Assembly: GCA_946552115.1 (NCBI GenBank) | Contig: CAMNRH010000001.1 | Coordinates: 91,797-155,796, forward strand | Direction: 5' to 3' | DNA length: 64,000 bases | From: an uncultured Lachnospiraceae bacterium | GTDB taxonomy: Bacteria > Bacillota > Clostridia > Lachnospirales > Lachnospiraceae | Part shown: in pieces, positions 26,856-35,536 of the stretch | Layout: every line of letters starts with the position of its first letter | Position numbering within the stretch: position 1 is the stretch's first letter | Translations under genes and position numbers: made by a program | The notes under the pieces: model-generated | Database searches by the model: none | Seen by the model: the letters and a program-made list of their open reading frames with translations, nothing else | Told to the model about the DNA's origin: nothing

Positions 26856-28059
26856 GACGCTCCTCCTTTATTTCCTCTGCCCTTGCATAAATCATTCCGT
26901 CCGTAACGTGGACAAAAAGCCTTTCCCCTTTTCCGGTCTGGCAAATACTTTTAAGAGCCTTTCCCCGCTCATCCTGGACATAAGCGTATCCCGAATTTAA
27001 TTTCTTAAGCGGGGATAACCCGTTCATTTTTTCGATATAGAGTGCAAGCTGCTGTCCGGCGGCCGTAAGCTGCTCTTTCATCTGCCCGCGAAGCCTGTCC
27101 TCCAGCTCTGCGAGGCGCATCCGCTTCTCTCTTATTTTATTTCCCGGATGCAGAAGCTTAAGCTGCGTTTCATACTTCTCCAGGCGCATCCATGCAAGCT
27201 GATGCTTCTGGTACAGCGCTTTCATAAGCCTCTGCCTGTACTCTCCGAAACGAAGCTCCGTCTGACGGCAATCAAACACGGCAAGCTCCGCCGCTGCCGA
27301 TGGCGTAGGCGCACGCAAATCCGCCGCGTAATCCGCAATCGTTATATCCGTTTCATGTCCTACCGCCGAAATAACCGGAACCCGGCAGTTAAAAACCGCC
27401 CGGGCTACCTCTTCTTCGTTAAAAGCCCACAAATCCTCTATCGAGCCGCCGCCCCTGCCGACAATGATAACATCGACGCCCGTCCGCTCCAGCATCCTGA
27501 TTCCGCGTACAATGCTCTCTTTCGCGCCCTCGCCCTGCACCTGCGCCGGGTACAGAATAAGCTGTATATAAGGATTTCTTCTTCCCGCAATATTCATAAT
27601 ATCACGGATTGCCGCCCCCGTCGGCGCCGTTACGATACCGATGCGCTTTGCATACGGAGGAATCGGCTTTTTATATTCCGGAGCGAACATTCCCATCTCC
27701 TCAAGCTCTCTTTTCAGCACCTGAAACCGCTCGTATAAAACGCCTTCCCCGTCCGGGCGGATTTCCCTTGCATACAGCTGATAGGCGCCGTTTCTCTCAT
27801 AGACGTCCACCGCGCCGAAGACAATCACCTGCTGACCTTCTCTCATACGAAAAGCGAGCCCGCCCCGCTGCCCCGCAAACATAACACAGGCAATCGTTCC
27901 TGACTCGTCCTTTAACGAAAAATATATATGCCCCGAAGTGTGATATTTACAATTAGACACTTCCCCTTTTACATAAATGCGGTTCAGCATATAATCCTGA
28001 GTGAACATATTTTTAATATAGGCATTCACCTGCCGTACCGTATATACATTCTGTGTCAT
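26848..28059 (-). CDS. xseA: Exodeoxyribonuclease VII large subunit
   Basis: 403 residues. N-terminal OB fold ~1-100 (VKGEVSNCKYHTSGHIYFSLKD), catalytic region ~120-300 (GIVTAPTGAAIRDI, VDVIIVGRGGGSIEDLWAFNEE, SAVGHETDITIADYAADLRAPTPSAAAE), then a coiled-coil arm. It degrades single-stranded DNA to oligonucleotides with XseB. AGAGGTG precedes ATG 28059, 13 bp after nusB. Confidence 0.97.
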   Translation of the reverse strand: MTQNVYTVRQVNAYIKNMFTQDYMLNRIYVKGEVSNCKYHTSGHIYFSLKDESGTIACVMFAGQRGGLAFRMREGQQVIVFGAVDVYERNGAYQLYAREIRPDGEGVLYERFQVLKRELEEMGMFAPEYKKPIPPYAKRIGIVTAPTGAAIRDIMNIAGRRNPYIQLILYPAQVQGEGAKESIVRGIRMLERTGVDVIIVGRGGGSIEDLWAFNEEEVARAVFNCRVPVISAVGHETDITIADYAADLRAPTPSAAAELAVFDCRQTELRFGEYRQRLMKALYQKHQLAWMRLEKYETQLKLLHPGNKIREKRMRLAELEDRLRGQMKEQLTAAGQQLALYIEKMNGLSPLKKLNSGYAYVQDERGKALKSICQTGKGERLFVHVTDGMIYARAEEIKEERHG

Positions 28060-28072
28060 GAATCCACCTCTG

Positions 28073-28480
28073 CTATTTTCCCGTCAGCCTCGCAAGCACT
28101 CCGTTGACGAACGACGGGCCGTCGTCGCCGCTGTACTTCTTAGCAAGCTCTACCGCCTCATTGATCGCGACGCCCTCCGGCACATCCCCGTCCCATTTCA
28201 TCTCATATAAGGCAAGCCTCAAAATGCTGAGGTCAACCTTATTCATACGTCCGGTTTTCCAGCCCTTTGTATTCTCATTAATCAGCGTATCTAATTCCTC
28301 TGTCTTCAGTATGACTGAGAGCGCTTTCGAGCGGATATATTCCATATCCGCCTCCGATGGTTCGCCGCCTTCCATCTGCTCAAAATAAAGCTGCACCTGC
28401 TCCGGCATCTCGTCATCACTGTTAAATTCATAGCCGAACACCATCTTAAAGATATGCTCCCGCAATTCTGACCTCTTCAC
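28073..28480 (-). CDS. nusB: Transcription antitermination factor NusB
   Basis: 135 residues, all-helical NusB; the conserved C-terminal part VAINEAVELAKKYSGDDGPSFVNGVLARL is clear. It binds boxA RNA with NusE/S10 for rRNA antitermination. The start is GTG at 28480, directly abutting the TAA of asp23, with GGAGGAGG overlapping the end of that gene. Confidence 0.96.
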   Translation of the reverse strand: MKRSELREHIFKMVFGYEFNSDDEMPEQVQLYFEQMEGGEPSEADMEYIRSKALSVILKTEELDTLINENTKGWKTGRMNKVDLSILRLALYEMKWDGDVPEGVAINEAVELAKKYSGDDGPSFVNGVLARLTGK

Positions 28481-28864
28481 TTAAGCCTCCTCCGGCACAT
28501 CCACTCCGGCCACCCGGATATTCACGTCCGCAACCTCAAGACCTGTCATATTCTCGATTGCCGCCTTTACTTTTTCCTGTACCTTTTCCGTAACTTCCCT
28601 GATACTGTATCCAAACTTCATATTCATCGCCAGGGATACTGTCACAATACCCTCCAGAACATCAACCTTTACACCTTTAGACAGGGACTTCCTTCCAAGC
28701 TTATTCACAAGCTCCTTTGTCGCATTCCCAACCATAGAAGCAACGCCGTCAACCTCCATTGCCGCAAGCCCTGCGATAATGGCAACCACCTCGTCCGCAA
28801 TCTTAACCTCGCCTAAATTTTCTTCCGTCTTTATTGTATAAGTATTTTTTTCTTCCTTTCCCAT
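28481..28864 (-). CDS. Asp23/Gls24-family envelope stress protein
   Basis: 127 residues of the Asp23/YqhY family: VKIADEVVAIIAGLAAMEVDGVASM near 18 and VDVLEGIVTVSLAMNMKFGYSIREV near 65. The YqhY-type member next to nusB is linked to fatty-acid/acetyl-CoA carboxylase homeostasis in Bacillus. ATG 28864 has AGGAGG 8 bp upstream; the open frame further up runs through the palindromic element and is not coding. It is the first gene of a ten-gene operon. Confidence 0.92.
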   Translation of the reverse strand: MGKEEKNTYTIKTEENLGEVKIADEVVAIIAGLAAMEVDGVASMVGNATKELVNKLGRKSLSKGVKVDVLEGIVTVSLAMNMKFGYSIREVTEKVQEKVKAAIENMTGLEVADVNIRVAGVDVPEEA

Positions 28865-28904
28865 TTTCTGAAACCTCCTGTTTTCTGGTTTTACATTTCT
28901 ATTC

Positions 28905-28932
28905 ATTATAACAAATATACAACAGTTTGCAA
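28905..28932 (-). promoter_or_regulatory. Sigma-A promoter of the asp23-recN operon
   Basis: TTGCAA (28927-28932), 16-bp spacer, TATAAT (28905-28910), 41 bp before the asp23 start. It directly follows the palindromic element. Confidence 0.78.
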
Positions 28933-28936
28933 AGTG

Positions 28937-28992
28937 GGGACAGGGTTTTTTTAATCGGGGACGGGGGAAAATTAATTTTCCCCCGTCCCCGA
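28937..28992 (-). repeat. Perfect 38-bp palindrome with flanking G-rich arm
   Basis: 28955-28992 equals its own reverse complement: TCGGGGACGGGGGAAAATT and its mirror. A partial copy of the same arm (GGGGACAGGG, 28937-28946) lies just outside, separated by TTTTTTTAAT. No T-run follows on the minus strand, so it is not a classical terminator for prfC. It looks like a small inserted palindromic element. Confidence 0.85.
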
Positions 28993-28997
28993 CTTCA

Positions 28998-30599
28998 TTA
29001 CCGGGCAAATTCCGCAAGCACAAGCCCGTCGTTTCTCTCCTGCGTCATACGAATGCTCCATTCGTTTACAAACAGAAGAAGCGGCCGCCCTTTCAGGTCC
29101 TTCACTTTTTTCATATCGGAGGTTCCCGATATTTTTGAAATATCAATTTCCGTATTTTCAATCCACCGAATATATTCGTATGGAAGACTGTCCATCCGAA
29201 TCTCTACGTTATATTCATTCTCCAGCCGGTATTTCAACACGTCGAACTGCAGCACGCCGACAACTCCGACAATAATCTCCTCCATGCCGGTATTAAATTC
29301 CTGAAAAATCTGTATCGCGCCCTCCTGCGCAATCTGATTAATCCCCTTTATGAACTGCTTTCTCTTCATTGTATCCACCTGGCGCACTCTTGCGAAATGC
29401 TCCGGCGCAAACGTGGGAATCCCCTCATAGCGGAAACGCTCTCCCGAGGTCGTAAGCGTATCTCCGATGGAAAAAATTCCCGGATCAAAGACTCCGATAA
29501 TATCGCCGCCGTAAGCTTCCTCCACCAGCTTTCTCTCACTTGCCATAAGCTGCTGCGGCTGGGACAGTCTCACCTTTTTTCCTCCCTGTATATGATACAC
29601 ATCCATTCCCGCCTCAAAAGAGCCGGAGCAAATACGCATAAACGCAATTCTGTCTCTGTGCGCCTTATTCATATTTGCCTGTATCTTAAACACAAATGCG
29701 GAGAACGATTCCTCCTCCATCGGGTCAACGATTCCCTTATCCGACATCCGGGGCAGCGGCGGCGATGTCATTTGAAGAAAATGCTGTAAAAATGTCTCCA
29801 CGCCAAAATTCGTAAGCGCCGAACCGAAAAATACCGGCGACAGCTCTCCCTTACTTACAAGCTCCTGAGCAAACTGTGCGCCTGCGCCGTCCAATAATTC
29901 TATCTCCTCCTCAAGCTTTGCTCTCTGCTCCTTACTGATAAGCTCCGAAAGCTCCGGCTCAGATAACGGAACCTTTCTCACCTGGCCCTGAATCGTTCCT
30001 TTCCTCGTATCCGAGAACAATTCTACTTTCTCTCCGGTTCTGTCATAAACTCCCCGAAATTCCCTGCCGGAGCCAATCGGCCAATTAATGGGACAGGTTG
30101 CAATTCCCAGCTCCGTTTCAATATCATCCAGAAGCTCAAACGTATCCATTGCCTCTCTGTCCATTTTATTAATGAATGTAAAAATCGGAATGTGACGCAT
30201 CGTACATACTTTAAACAGCTTCCTCGTCTGTGCCTCCACGCCCTTTGACGCATCAATCACCATAACCGCCGAATCTGCCGCCATCAGCGTCCGGTACGTA
30301 TCCTCCGAAAAGTCCTGATGGCCCGGCGTATCCAAAATATTAATGCAGTATTCTCCGTAATGAAACTGAAGCACCGACGAGGTTACCGAGATACCTCTCT
30401 CCTTTTCTATTTCCATCCAGTCGGAAACCGCATGCTTTGCCGTTGCTTTTCCCTTAACGCTTCCGGCCTGATTAATCGCTCCTCCGTACAGCAGAAACTT
30501 CTCTGTCAGTGTCGTCTTACCTGCATCCGGATGAGAAATAATTGCAAATGTTCTTCTTCTTTCTATCTCTTTTTTTACGTTATCTGTAATCTGCGACAT
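28998..30599 (-). CDS. prfC: Peptide chain release factor 3
   Basis: 533 residues, translational GTPase RF3. P-loop SHPDAGKTTLTEK near 20, DTPGHQDFSEDTYRTL near 88, NKMDREA near 142; C-terminal VGVLQFDVLKYRLENEYNVEI near 440. It recycles RF1/RF2 after termination. It has its own promoter and is cut off from the asp23 operon by the palindrome. The stop lies only 6 bp from the palindrome. Confidence 0.97.
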   Translation of the reverse strand: MSQITDNVKKEIERRRTFAIISHPDAGKTTLTEKFLLYGGAINQAGSVKGKATAKHAVSDWMEIEKERGISVTSSVLQFHYGEYCINILDTPGHQDFSEDTYRTLMAADSAVMVIDASKGVEAQTRKLFKVCTMRHIPIFTFINKMDREAMDTFELLDDIETELGIATCPINWPIGSGREFRGVYDRTGEKVELFSDTRKGTIQGQVRKVPLSEPELSELISKEQRAKLEEEIELLDGAGAQFAQELVSKGELSPVFFGSALTNFGVETFLQHFLQMTSPPLPRMSDKGIVDPMEEESFSAFVFKIQANMNKAHRDRIAFMRICSGSFEAGMDVYHIQGGKKVRLSQPQQLMASERKLVEEAYGGDIIGVFDPGIFSIGDTLTTSGERFRYEGIPTFAPEHFARVRQVDTMKRKQFIKGINQIAQEGAIQIFQEFNTGMEEIIVGVVGVLQFDVLKYRLENEYNVEIRMDSLPYEYIRWIENTEIDISKISGTSDMKKVKDLKGRPLLLFVNEWSIRMTQERNDGLVLAEFAR

Positions 30600-30649
30600 C
30601 TTTTCAACACTCCTGATTTATAGTATAGCCATAAAATACACCGCTAATC

Positions 30650-30678
30650 AGTATAGCATACCAGAAGCATTTCCTCAA
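30650..30678 (-). promoter_or_regulatory. Sigma-A promoter of prfC
   Basis: TTGAGG (30673-30678), 17-bp spacer, TATACT (30650-30655), 50 bp before the prfC start and just after the spoIIIAH stop. Confidence 0.7.
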
Positions 30679-30701
30679 CATAAAAGTCTGTCCGCAGATA
30701 C

Positions 30702-31325
30702 CTATTTCCCGTCCGAATATACAGGCGTAATTACGACATTCTCCGGCGGAATCCCCGTCTTTCTTGTTACAATATCCTCTATCTGCGCAAGGCTGGCATC
30801 GTCGAGCTCTTTCGCATTTACTACCACATCGGCAGAATCCACGGTCAGGCTCACAACCGTCTCGCTGAATCCTTTCGAAGCAAGCATCGTCTCGGCAGCC
30901 GCTTCCTTTTCCGCCAAATCGGTCATGGCAACCATTTGATTTACCGCATCCTGCTTCTGCTCGTCGCTTAAGCTTTCATTATCAATAATCTCCATCAGGG
31001 TTTCCTTATTTTTTGCGCGGACCTGCTCTCTTGTCACCTTTGCCTCCGCCACAACCGCGTTCGCCTCTCCGGAAGTAAGCACCGCCTCTCCGGGCGTTCC
31101 GTCCACGCTTCCGTCTCCGTCCTTACTCTCAATATCATCGGAAGCACTTGCAAGATCCTCCTCCGAAATATCAAGAAGCTCCTGATTTGCAATTTCATTA
31201 TTCGCTGCTTCCGTGTTTTTGTCATTTCCAAATAACCTGCCGGAATAATTCAAATATCCTGCGGCAGCAATCATTATCGCCAGCGCCGCGATAACAATCT
31301 GATTCTTTTTTAATATTCGTTTCAC
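30702..31325 (-). CDS. spoIIIAH: SpoIIIAH, forespore-mother cell channel component
   Basis: 207 residues. One N-terminal membrane segment (IVIAALAIMIAAAGYLNYSG, ~10-28), an acidic linker, and a YscJ/FliF-like ring domain ~105-203 (EAAAETMLASKGF, VVVNAKELDDASLAQIEDIVTRKTGI). In B. subtilis it binds forespore SpoIIQ across the intermembrane space. No spoIIQ is in this window. The start is GTG 31325 behind GGAGGG, directly abutting the spoIIIAG stop. Confidence 0.95.
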   Translation of the reverse strand: MKRILKKNQIVIAALAIMIAAAGYLNYSGRLFGNDKNTEAANNEIANQELLDISEEDLASASDDIESKDGDGSVDGTPGEAVLTSGEANAVVAEAKVTREQVRAKNKETLMEIIDNESLSDEQKQDAVNQMVAMTDLAEKEAAAETMLASKGFSETVVSLTVDSADVVVNAKELDDASLAQIEDIVTRKTGIPPENVVITPVYSDGK

Positions 31326-31961
31326 TTATGCTTCCCTCCTACCTTTCACTATCCTAATCTTATGCGTGTCTATCCCAAATAATGCCTGAACTGCTTCAGT
31401 AATATTTTTTATTACGACTGCGTTATCCCCTCCGGGAGCAATTATGACCACCCCCTCCACCTCCGGGCTTAATTCCTTACTCACATAAGGAGACTGGCCG
31501 CTCTCTTCACGTCCTCCGTATACCGCCTCCTCGCTGCGGCTTGTATTGCTTGTCGTCCTGCTGCCGCCCTGACTGTCGCTTTCTTCCACCTTTTCATTAC
31601 TTTCCTGCATATCCTTTTCCACTACCCTTTCTTTCGAGGCCGCGAGTGTAATCATTACCGACACCTCCCCCGCCCCGTCCATTTGGGACAAAAGCTTTTC
31701 AAGCCGTCTCTCCAAAACGGCGACGTACTCTTCCTCTGTGTTCGTATCCTCCGAAAGATGATCGGAAAGAAGGGACTGTTTCTCCTCACCGGTGTTTTTT
31801 TTATTCCCGTCCGGTATTGCGATAATAAGCAGAAGAATCCCTGCAAGCAGCATCACTAAGAGCTGCTCTTTCTTAAGCTTCTTTCCCTTAAGCTCCCTCA
31901 AAAAAGCTTTGCCTAACCCTTTCTCACCAATCAATCTCAATCTCCTCCACTTCGATTTCAT
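31326..31961 (-). CDS. spoIIIAG: SpoIIIAG, sporulation channel ring protein
   Basis: 211 residues as drawn. One membrane helix (EQLLVMLLAGILLLIIAIP), then a ring-building domain with the typical serine-rich insertion (SQGGSRTTSNTSRSEEAVYGG) and LSPEVEGVVIIAPGGDNAVVIKNITEAVQALFGI. SpoIIIAG forms the large ring of the feeding tube in B. subtilis. Start choice is uncertain: ATG 31961 has no good ribosome-binding site, while an in-frame TTG at 31934 follows GGAGG by 9 bp and would give 202 residues. It overlaps spoIIIAF. Confidence 0.93.
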   Translation of the reverse strand: MKSKWRRLRLIGEKGLGKAFLRELKGKKLKKEQLLVMLLAGILLLIIAIPDGNKKNTGEEKQSLLSDHLSEDTNTEEEYVAVLERRLEKLLSQMDGAGEVSVMITLAASKERVVEKDMQESNEKVEESDSQGGSRTTSNTSRSEEAVYGGREESGQSPYVSKELSPEVEGVVIIAPGGDNAVVIKNITEAVQALFGIDTHKIRIVKGRREA

Positions 31962-32181
31962 CCCTGTATTCTTCCATACCCCTGTCTATAAAATCCTGAA
32001 CCCGGAACTCTGTCCCGAATATCTTAAGTATGGGAGTCAGTATCATTAAAATCAGCACAAGGCCCGTAAAAAAACGAATATATTTTTTATAGGCCTCACC
32101 GGGAACCGCATGCAGCGCCGCTGTCACGAGTATCAGATAAAATGCAAGGTTCTGTATCCATTCATAGATATAATCAAACAT
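31924..32181 (-). CDS. spoIIIAF: SpoIIIAF, short form lacking the soluble domain
   Basis: Only 85 residues: two membrane helices (~10-28, ~36-54; FTGLVLILMILTPILKIFG matches the SpoIIIAF signature) and a short acidic tail EEYRDEIEVEEIEIDW. B. subtilis SpoIIIAF has ~206 residues, with a C-terminal ring-building domain that is missing here. The stop overlaps the spoIIIAG start, so there is no space for a lost C-terminus. Position between spoIIIAE and spoIIIAG supports the identity. Confidence 0.88.
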   Translation of the reverse strand: MFDYIYEWIQNLAFYLILVTAALHAVPGEAYKKYIRFFTGLVLILMILTPILKIFGTEFRVQDFIDRGMEEYRDEIEVEEIEIDW

Positions 32182-32190
32182 GGCTCCTCC

Positions 32191-33414
32191 TTATACATTT
32201 CCGGTAGATGCGGATACCGCTACAATGGTAAGCAGAAACAAAAAACCTGCTGTAAAGGTAATCCTCATCAAAAGACCGCATCCGTCTCCCACGCTTTCCA
32301 CACATCCGATTACACGCTTATCGGACACCGGCTGAATGAGTGCCGCGGCCAGCTTATACATAAGCGCAATACATCCAATCTGTACAAGTGGAAAGATACA
32401 TAAGGCAAAACAGATGACCGCCCCTGTCACTCCAATCCCATTTTTAACAAGCACCGCCGTTCCCAGCACCACCTCGGTCATACCGCCGATGGCGTCTCCG
32501 ATTCCCGGAATTGCCTCGGCTCCTCTTGTTACAACACTTCGTTTTACAGTATCAACAGCCGGGCTAATCAGACTCTGCATCACATTGAAACCCACCACAC
32601 AGGCGAGCAGCGACTTTAATATCCATGAGACTGCCGTCTCAATCAGCTCGGCAAGCTTGCTTAAATATTCCTCCGGCGACAGAAAATTCAATATTTTCAC
32701 CATCATATACACGTGCACGAGAGGAAGCAAAAGCTTTACAATCAAAAGCTCTACCAGAAAAATTAAAAATAATACCAGATGATAAAATGCCCCTGCCGTC
32801 ACGCTCCCCTTTGCAATTGTCACCGCCAGAAAATAAACCGGACAGAATACTCCCATAAAAGCTGTCAAACCCTCTATTCCTTCCGTCGTCCATTCTACAA
32901 CTACCTGAAAAGAATTTAAGGACAAAGCGATAAGCAGCAAATAAATAATATAAAAGCTCACCTCGGAAATCTGTCTGCTCTGAAATACATGTCCGAAATT
33001 GGTAAAGACCGCTGCCATTACCGCCAGAAACAAAATATGTATCAGATTCTCCCTGCCGCTTTTCACTGCATACGTAAGCTGGTCTGACACCAGCCGTCCC
33101 GCAAGCTCCATCGTAGCTTCCGTATCTCCGGACAGTATCTCCGTAAGAATTTCTCTGAAATCAAGGCGCTCCTCGGGAAATAACCCCCTAAGCCCCTCAT
33201 CCAGCTCTCCAAAATCAAACTGCTCAAGCAGCCTCTCTGTAATCTCTTTGACATCCTCCGGACGCTCTGTCTCCGGCAAGTCCTCCTGCCTCCTTTCCGC
33301 CGCCTGCGCGCAGCACATCCTGCTTTCGAAAAAAATAATACACAAAAGCAGAAGCGCTCCGGACGCTGCCCTCCAAAGGATTACGCCTGTCCGGCGCCGT
33401 TTTTTTCCTGTCAT
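32191..33414 (-). CDS. spoIIIAE: SpoIIIAE, polytopic membrane protein
   Basis: 407 residues. An N-terminal signal-like segment (VILWRAASGALLLLCIIFFESRMCCAQA), a charged region to ~100, then about seven to eight hydrophobic helices. Family segments: VEWTTEGIEGLTAFMGVFCPVYF near 170 and ISPAVDTVKRSVVTRGAEAIPGIGDAIGGMTEVVLG near 285. It is the transporter-like membrane component of the SpoIIIA complex. The start overlaps the spoIIIAD stop by 4 bp. Confidence 0.96.
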   Translation of the reverse strand: MTGKKRRRTGVILWRAASGALLLLCIIFFESRMCCAQAAERRQEDLPETERPEDVKEITERLLEQFDFGELDEGLRGLFPEERLDFREILTEILSGDTEATMELAGRLVSDQLTYAVKSGRENLIHILFLAVMAAVFTNFGHVFQSRQISEVSFYIIYLLLIALSLNSFQVVVEWTTEGIEGLTAFMGVFCPVYFLAVTIAKGSVTAGAFYHLVLFLIFLVELLIVKLLLPLVHVYMMVKILNFLSPEEYLSKLAELIETAVSWILKSLLACVVGFNVMQSLISPAVDTVKRSVVTRGAEAIPGIGDAIGGMTEVVLGTAVLVKNGIGVTGAVICFALCIFPLVQIGCIALMYKLAAALIQPVSDKRVIGCVESVGDGCGLLMRITFTAGFLFLLTIVAVSASTGNV

Positions 33415-33797
33415 GATAAAAAATCCCGAATTGTACTAAGCAGCGCCATAAGCACCGGCATACTGAGAACAAGCACCGCAAGCTTTCCAAAAATCTCAAT
33501 CTGGACTGCCACCGCCTGATACCCCGCATCCTTACAGATTCCTGACGAGAATTCTGCAATATATGTGATTCCAAGCATCTTTAACAGGGTTCCGATATAC
33601 GCTGTATCCATATGGATATAATCTCCAATCATCCTTACGGCGGCTATCATTGTCCCCAGATGCCCCAGCACACAGAAAAAAATAATCAGACTCAGCGCGA
33701 CACTGATATAAATACCGTATTCTGTCTTTCCGCTTTTAAACTGTACGGCAAGAAGCACTCCGGCCACTCCGGCAATGCCAACCTGTATGACATCCAT
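33411..33797 (-). CDS. spoIIIAD: SpoIIIAD membrane protein
   Basis: 128 residues with four hydrophobic segments; FSSGICKDAGYQAVAVQIEIFGKLAVL near 82 is the family signature, related to the SpoIIIAC/AD family. ATG 33797 is chosen because AAAGGA lies 8 bp upstream; the ATG at 33803 is too close to it. Confidence 0.95.
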   Translation of the reverse strand: MDVIQVGIAGVAGVLLAVQFKSGKTEYGIYISVALSLIIFFCVLGHLGTMIAAVRMIGDYIHMDTAYIGTLLKMLGITYIAEFSSGICKDAGYQAVAVQIEIFGKLAVLVLSMPVLMALLSTIRDFLS

Positions 33798-33813
33798 AAG
33801 CATTTCCTTTCTG

Positions 33814-34008
33814 CTACAAAGTAAACAGCCGTTGTATTGACTCAAACAAATCATAAATATAAGGTACAATCCAGATTAAGACCAAAATCAGTCCGGCAAG
33901 ACTTGTCAAAAATGCCTGCTCCTCTCTTCCGCTGTGCTTAAGGACCTGGCTTAACACAGATACCAGAATTCCTACCGCGGCAATTTTAAATATTATATTT
34001 ACAGTCAT
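33814..34008 (-). CDS. spoIIIAC: SpoIIIAC membrane protein
   Basis: 64 residues, two membrane helices (IIFKIAAVGILVSVLSQVL and LTSLAGLILVLIWIVPYIYDLF) separated by a KHSGREEQA loop, the standard size and pattern of SpoIIIAC. GAGGAGG precedes ATG 34008. Confidence 0.95.
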   Translation of the reverse strand: MTVNIIFKIAAVGILVSVLSQVLKHSGREEQAFLTSLAGLILVLIWIVPYIYDLFESIQRLFTL

Positions 34009-34020
34009 GTACTCCTCCTC

Positions 34021-34539
34021 TTACAGCAGCAGGATGACAATCAGCAGCCCGCCCATAATACCCAGACAATGGTATAATCTTATTTTTATTTTCATATCCT
34101 TCCGTATTTCCAGGATTGATGCGTCAAGCTGTGTAAGGTAAAGCTCAACTGCCCTTATCTGCAGCTCCAGGTCCGCCAGTCCCAGCCTTTCCCCAAGCTC
34201 CTCCAGACGAAGAAGCTCGTTTTCCGGCAATGCCGACGCAGCTAAATGTTCTCCTATGCTTGTCTTCCATAAATCTGCGAATGTTCCTCCGTTTCGCCCC
34301 TCAAGCTTTCTTCCAAGCTCCAAAAGCCACGTTTTGTACGGTTCTCTCACGGAATTCCCAATATAAGAAAAAATTTCATTAAGAGGACTTCTCGCATAAC
34401 GGATTTCGCTTTGAAGGATATAAAACAGCTGTCTGACATATTCCAATTGCGCATACTGCTCCCGTAATTCCGTGGCCTTCCATTCTCCCAGAAGAACAGC
34501 CGCGCCAAATACCAGAATACTGCCTGCCGCTTTCAGCAT
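34021..34539 (-). CDS. spoIIIAB: SpoIIIAB, sporulation secretion component
   Basis: 172 residues. An N-terminal and a C-terminal hydrophobic helix bracket a cytoplasmic-type helical domain (RQLFYILQSEIRYARSPLNEIF near 32). SpoIIIAB resembles type II secretion GspF-like proteins. ATG 34539 has GGAG 9 bp upstream and overlaps the spoIIIAA stop by 7 bp. Confidence 0.93.
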   Translation of the reverse strand: MLKAAGSILVFGAAVLLGEWKATELREQYAQLEYVRQLFYILQSEIRYARSPLNEIFSYIGNSVREPYKTWLLELGRKLEGRNGGTFADLWKTSIGEHLAASALPENELLRLEELGERLGLADLELQIRAVELYLTQLDASILEIRKDMKIKIRLYHCLGIMGGLLIVILLL

Positions 34540-35486
34540 ACTTCTTTCTCCGTCTGGTTTCCCTGAAAAATACAAGTCTCATTCCTGTCGTAAATTCCGA
34601 GAATGTCTCCGATTTTTTCATCATTACCAAGTACAATATACCGCTCAAAGCATTTTTCCAGGAGCATTCCTCCAAGAACCGGTTTTCTTTTAATCTCCTC
34701 CACCGACGCCCCATGTACCGTAGCAATCAGCTTACAGCCGCAATGCATCGCATACGCGACAGCATGTACATCCTCCTGGGCTCCAATCTCGTCCACCGCT
34801 ATAATCTCAGGCCCCATAGAACGAATCAGCATAATCATCCCTTCCGCTTTCGGGCAGCCGTCCAGAATATCCGTGCGTATCCCCAGATGGTTCTGTGCCA
34901 CCCCCATATAACAGCCTCCTATCTCTGAGCGTTCATCCACTACTCCTACTGTTTTTCCCCGGACATAGCTGTTTCCGTCTGAGATCTGGCGTATCATATC
35001 CCGCAGAAGCGTAGTTTTTCCACACCGCGGCGGCGATATAATCAATGTATGGTAAAGCTGTCTTTGTCTGGTAATGTAGGGGAATACCTTGTCCGCACAT
35101 CCAAGAATTTCATGGGACATCCTTACATTAACAGAAGAAATATATTTCATATTCTTCACCCGGCCCCCGTCGACAATGACCTGTCCTGCCATACCGATTC
35201 TATGACCGCCTTCCACAGTAATAAATCCCTGCTTCATCTCCTGTTCATAAGCATAAAGAGAGTATCTGCTGATATAATCCAGCATCTCCTTTATATCCTC
35301 CTTAGTAACAATATAGGGCTCGCCGCGCACTCTGTCTACAAACAGCTCTTCTCCTCCATATACAAGAAGCAGAGGTCTGTACATCCGCAATTTAATCTCC
35401 TGAAGAAGCGAAAAATCAAGCCTCTCTTTTTTTAACAGCAGACGGATGCTTCTCGGCAATATATTTAAGATCGTGTCTCCCCGCAT
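34533..35486 (-). CDS. spoIIIAA: SpoIIIAA, sporulation secretion-type ATPase
   Basis: 317 residues, AAA/secretion-type ATPase. Walker A PPRCGKTTLLRDMIR near 155, VVDERSEIGGCYMG near 182, Walker B EIIAVDEIGAQEDV near 232, and ATVHGASVEEI near 258. It is the mother-cell cytoplasmic energiser of the SpoIIIA channel. AGAGGTGATGG precedes ATG 35486. First gene of the eight-gene operon; a sigma-E-type promoter lies just upstream. Confidence 0.97.
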   Translation of the reverse strand: MRGDTILNILPRSIRLLLKKERLDFSLLQEIKLRMYRPLLLVYGGEELFVDRVRGEPYIVTKEDIKEMLDYISRYSLYAYEQEMKQGFITVEGGHRIGMAGQVIVDGGRVKNMKYISSVNVRMSHEILGCADKVFPYITRQRQLYHTLIISPPRCGKTTLLRDMIRQISDGNSYVRGKTVGVVDERSEIGGCYMGVAQNHLGIRTDILDGCPKAEGMIMLIRSMGPEIIAVDEIGAQEDVHAVAYAMHCGCKLIATVHGASVEEIKRKPVLGGMLLEKCFERYIVLGNDEKIGDILGIYDRNETCIFQGNQTEKEVC

Positions 35487-35508
35487 CTTGCCATCACCTC
35501 TTTACATC

Positions 35509-35536
35509 AATATATGTCCATGCTTTCAATTTATTC
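35509..35536 (-). promoter_or_regulatory. Sigma-E-like promoter of spoIIIA operon
   Basis: GAATAAA with GAATA at 35532-35536, then CATATATT (35509-35516); spacing 13-15 bp depending on how the -35 is cut. This fits the sigma-E pattern (GHATATT / CATACAHT), and spoIIIA is a known sigma-E operon. The leader would be very short (~15 nt). Confidence 0.6.

Noticed and set aside
28865..29023. N-terminal extension of the Asp23 protein
   Set aside because: The extension is encoded by the palindromic element and the promoter; the AGGAGG-supported ATG at 28864 gives the family-length protein.
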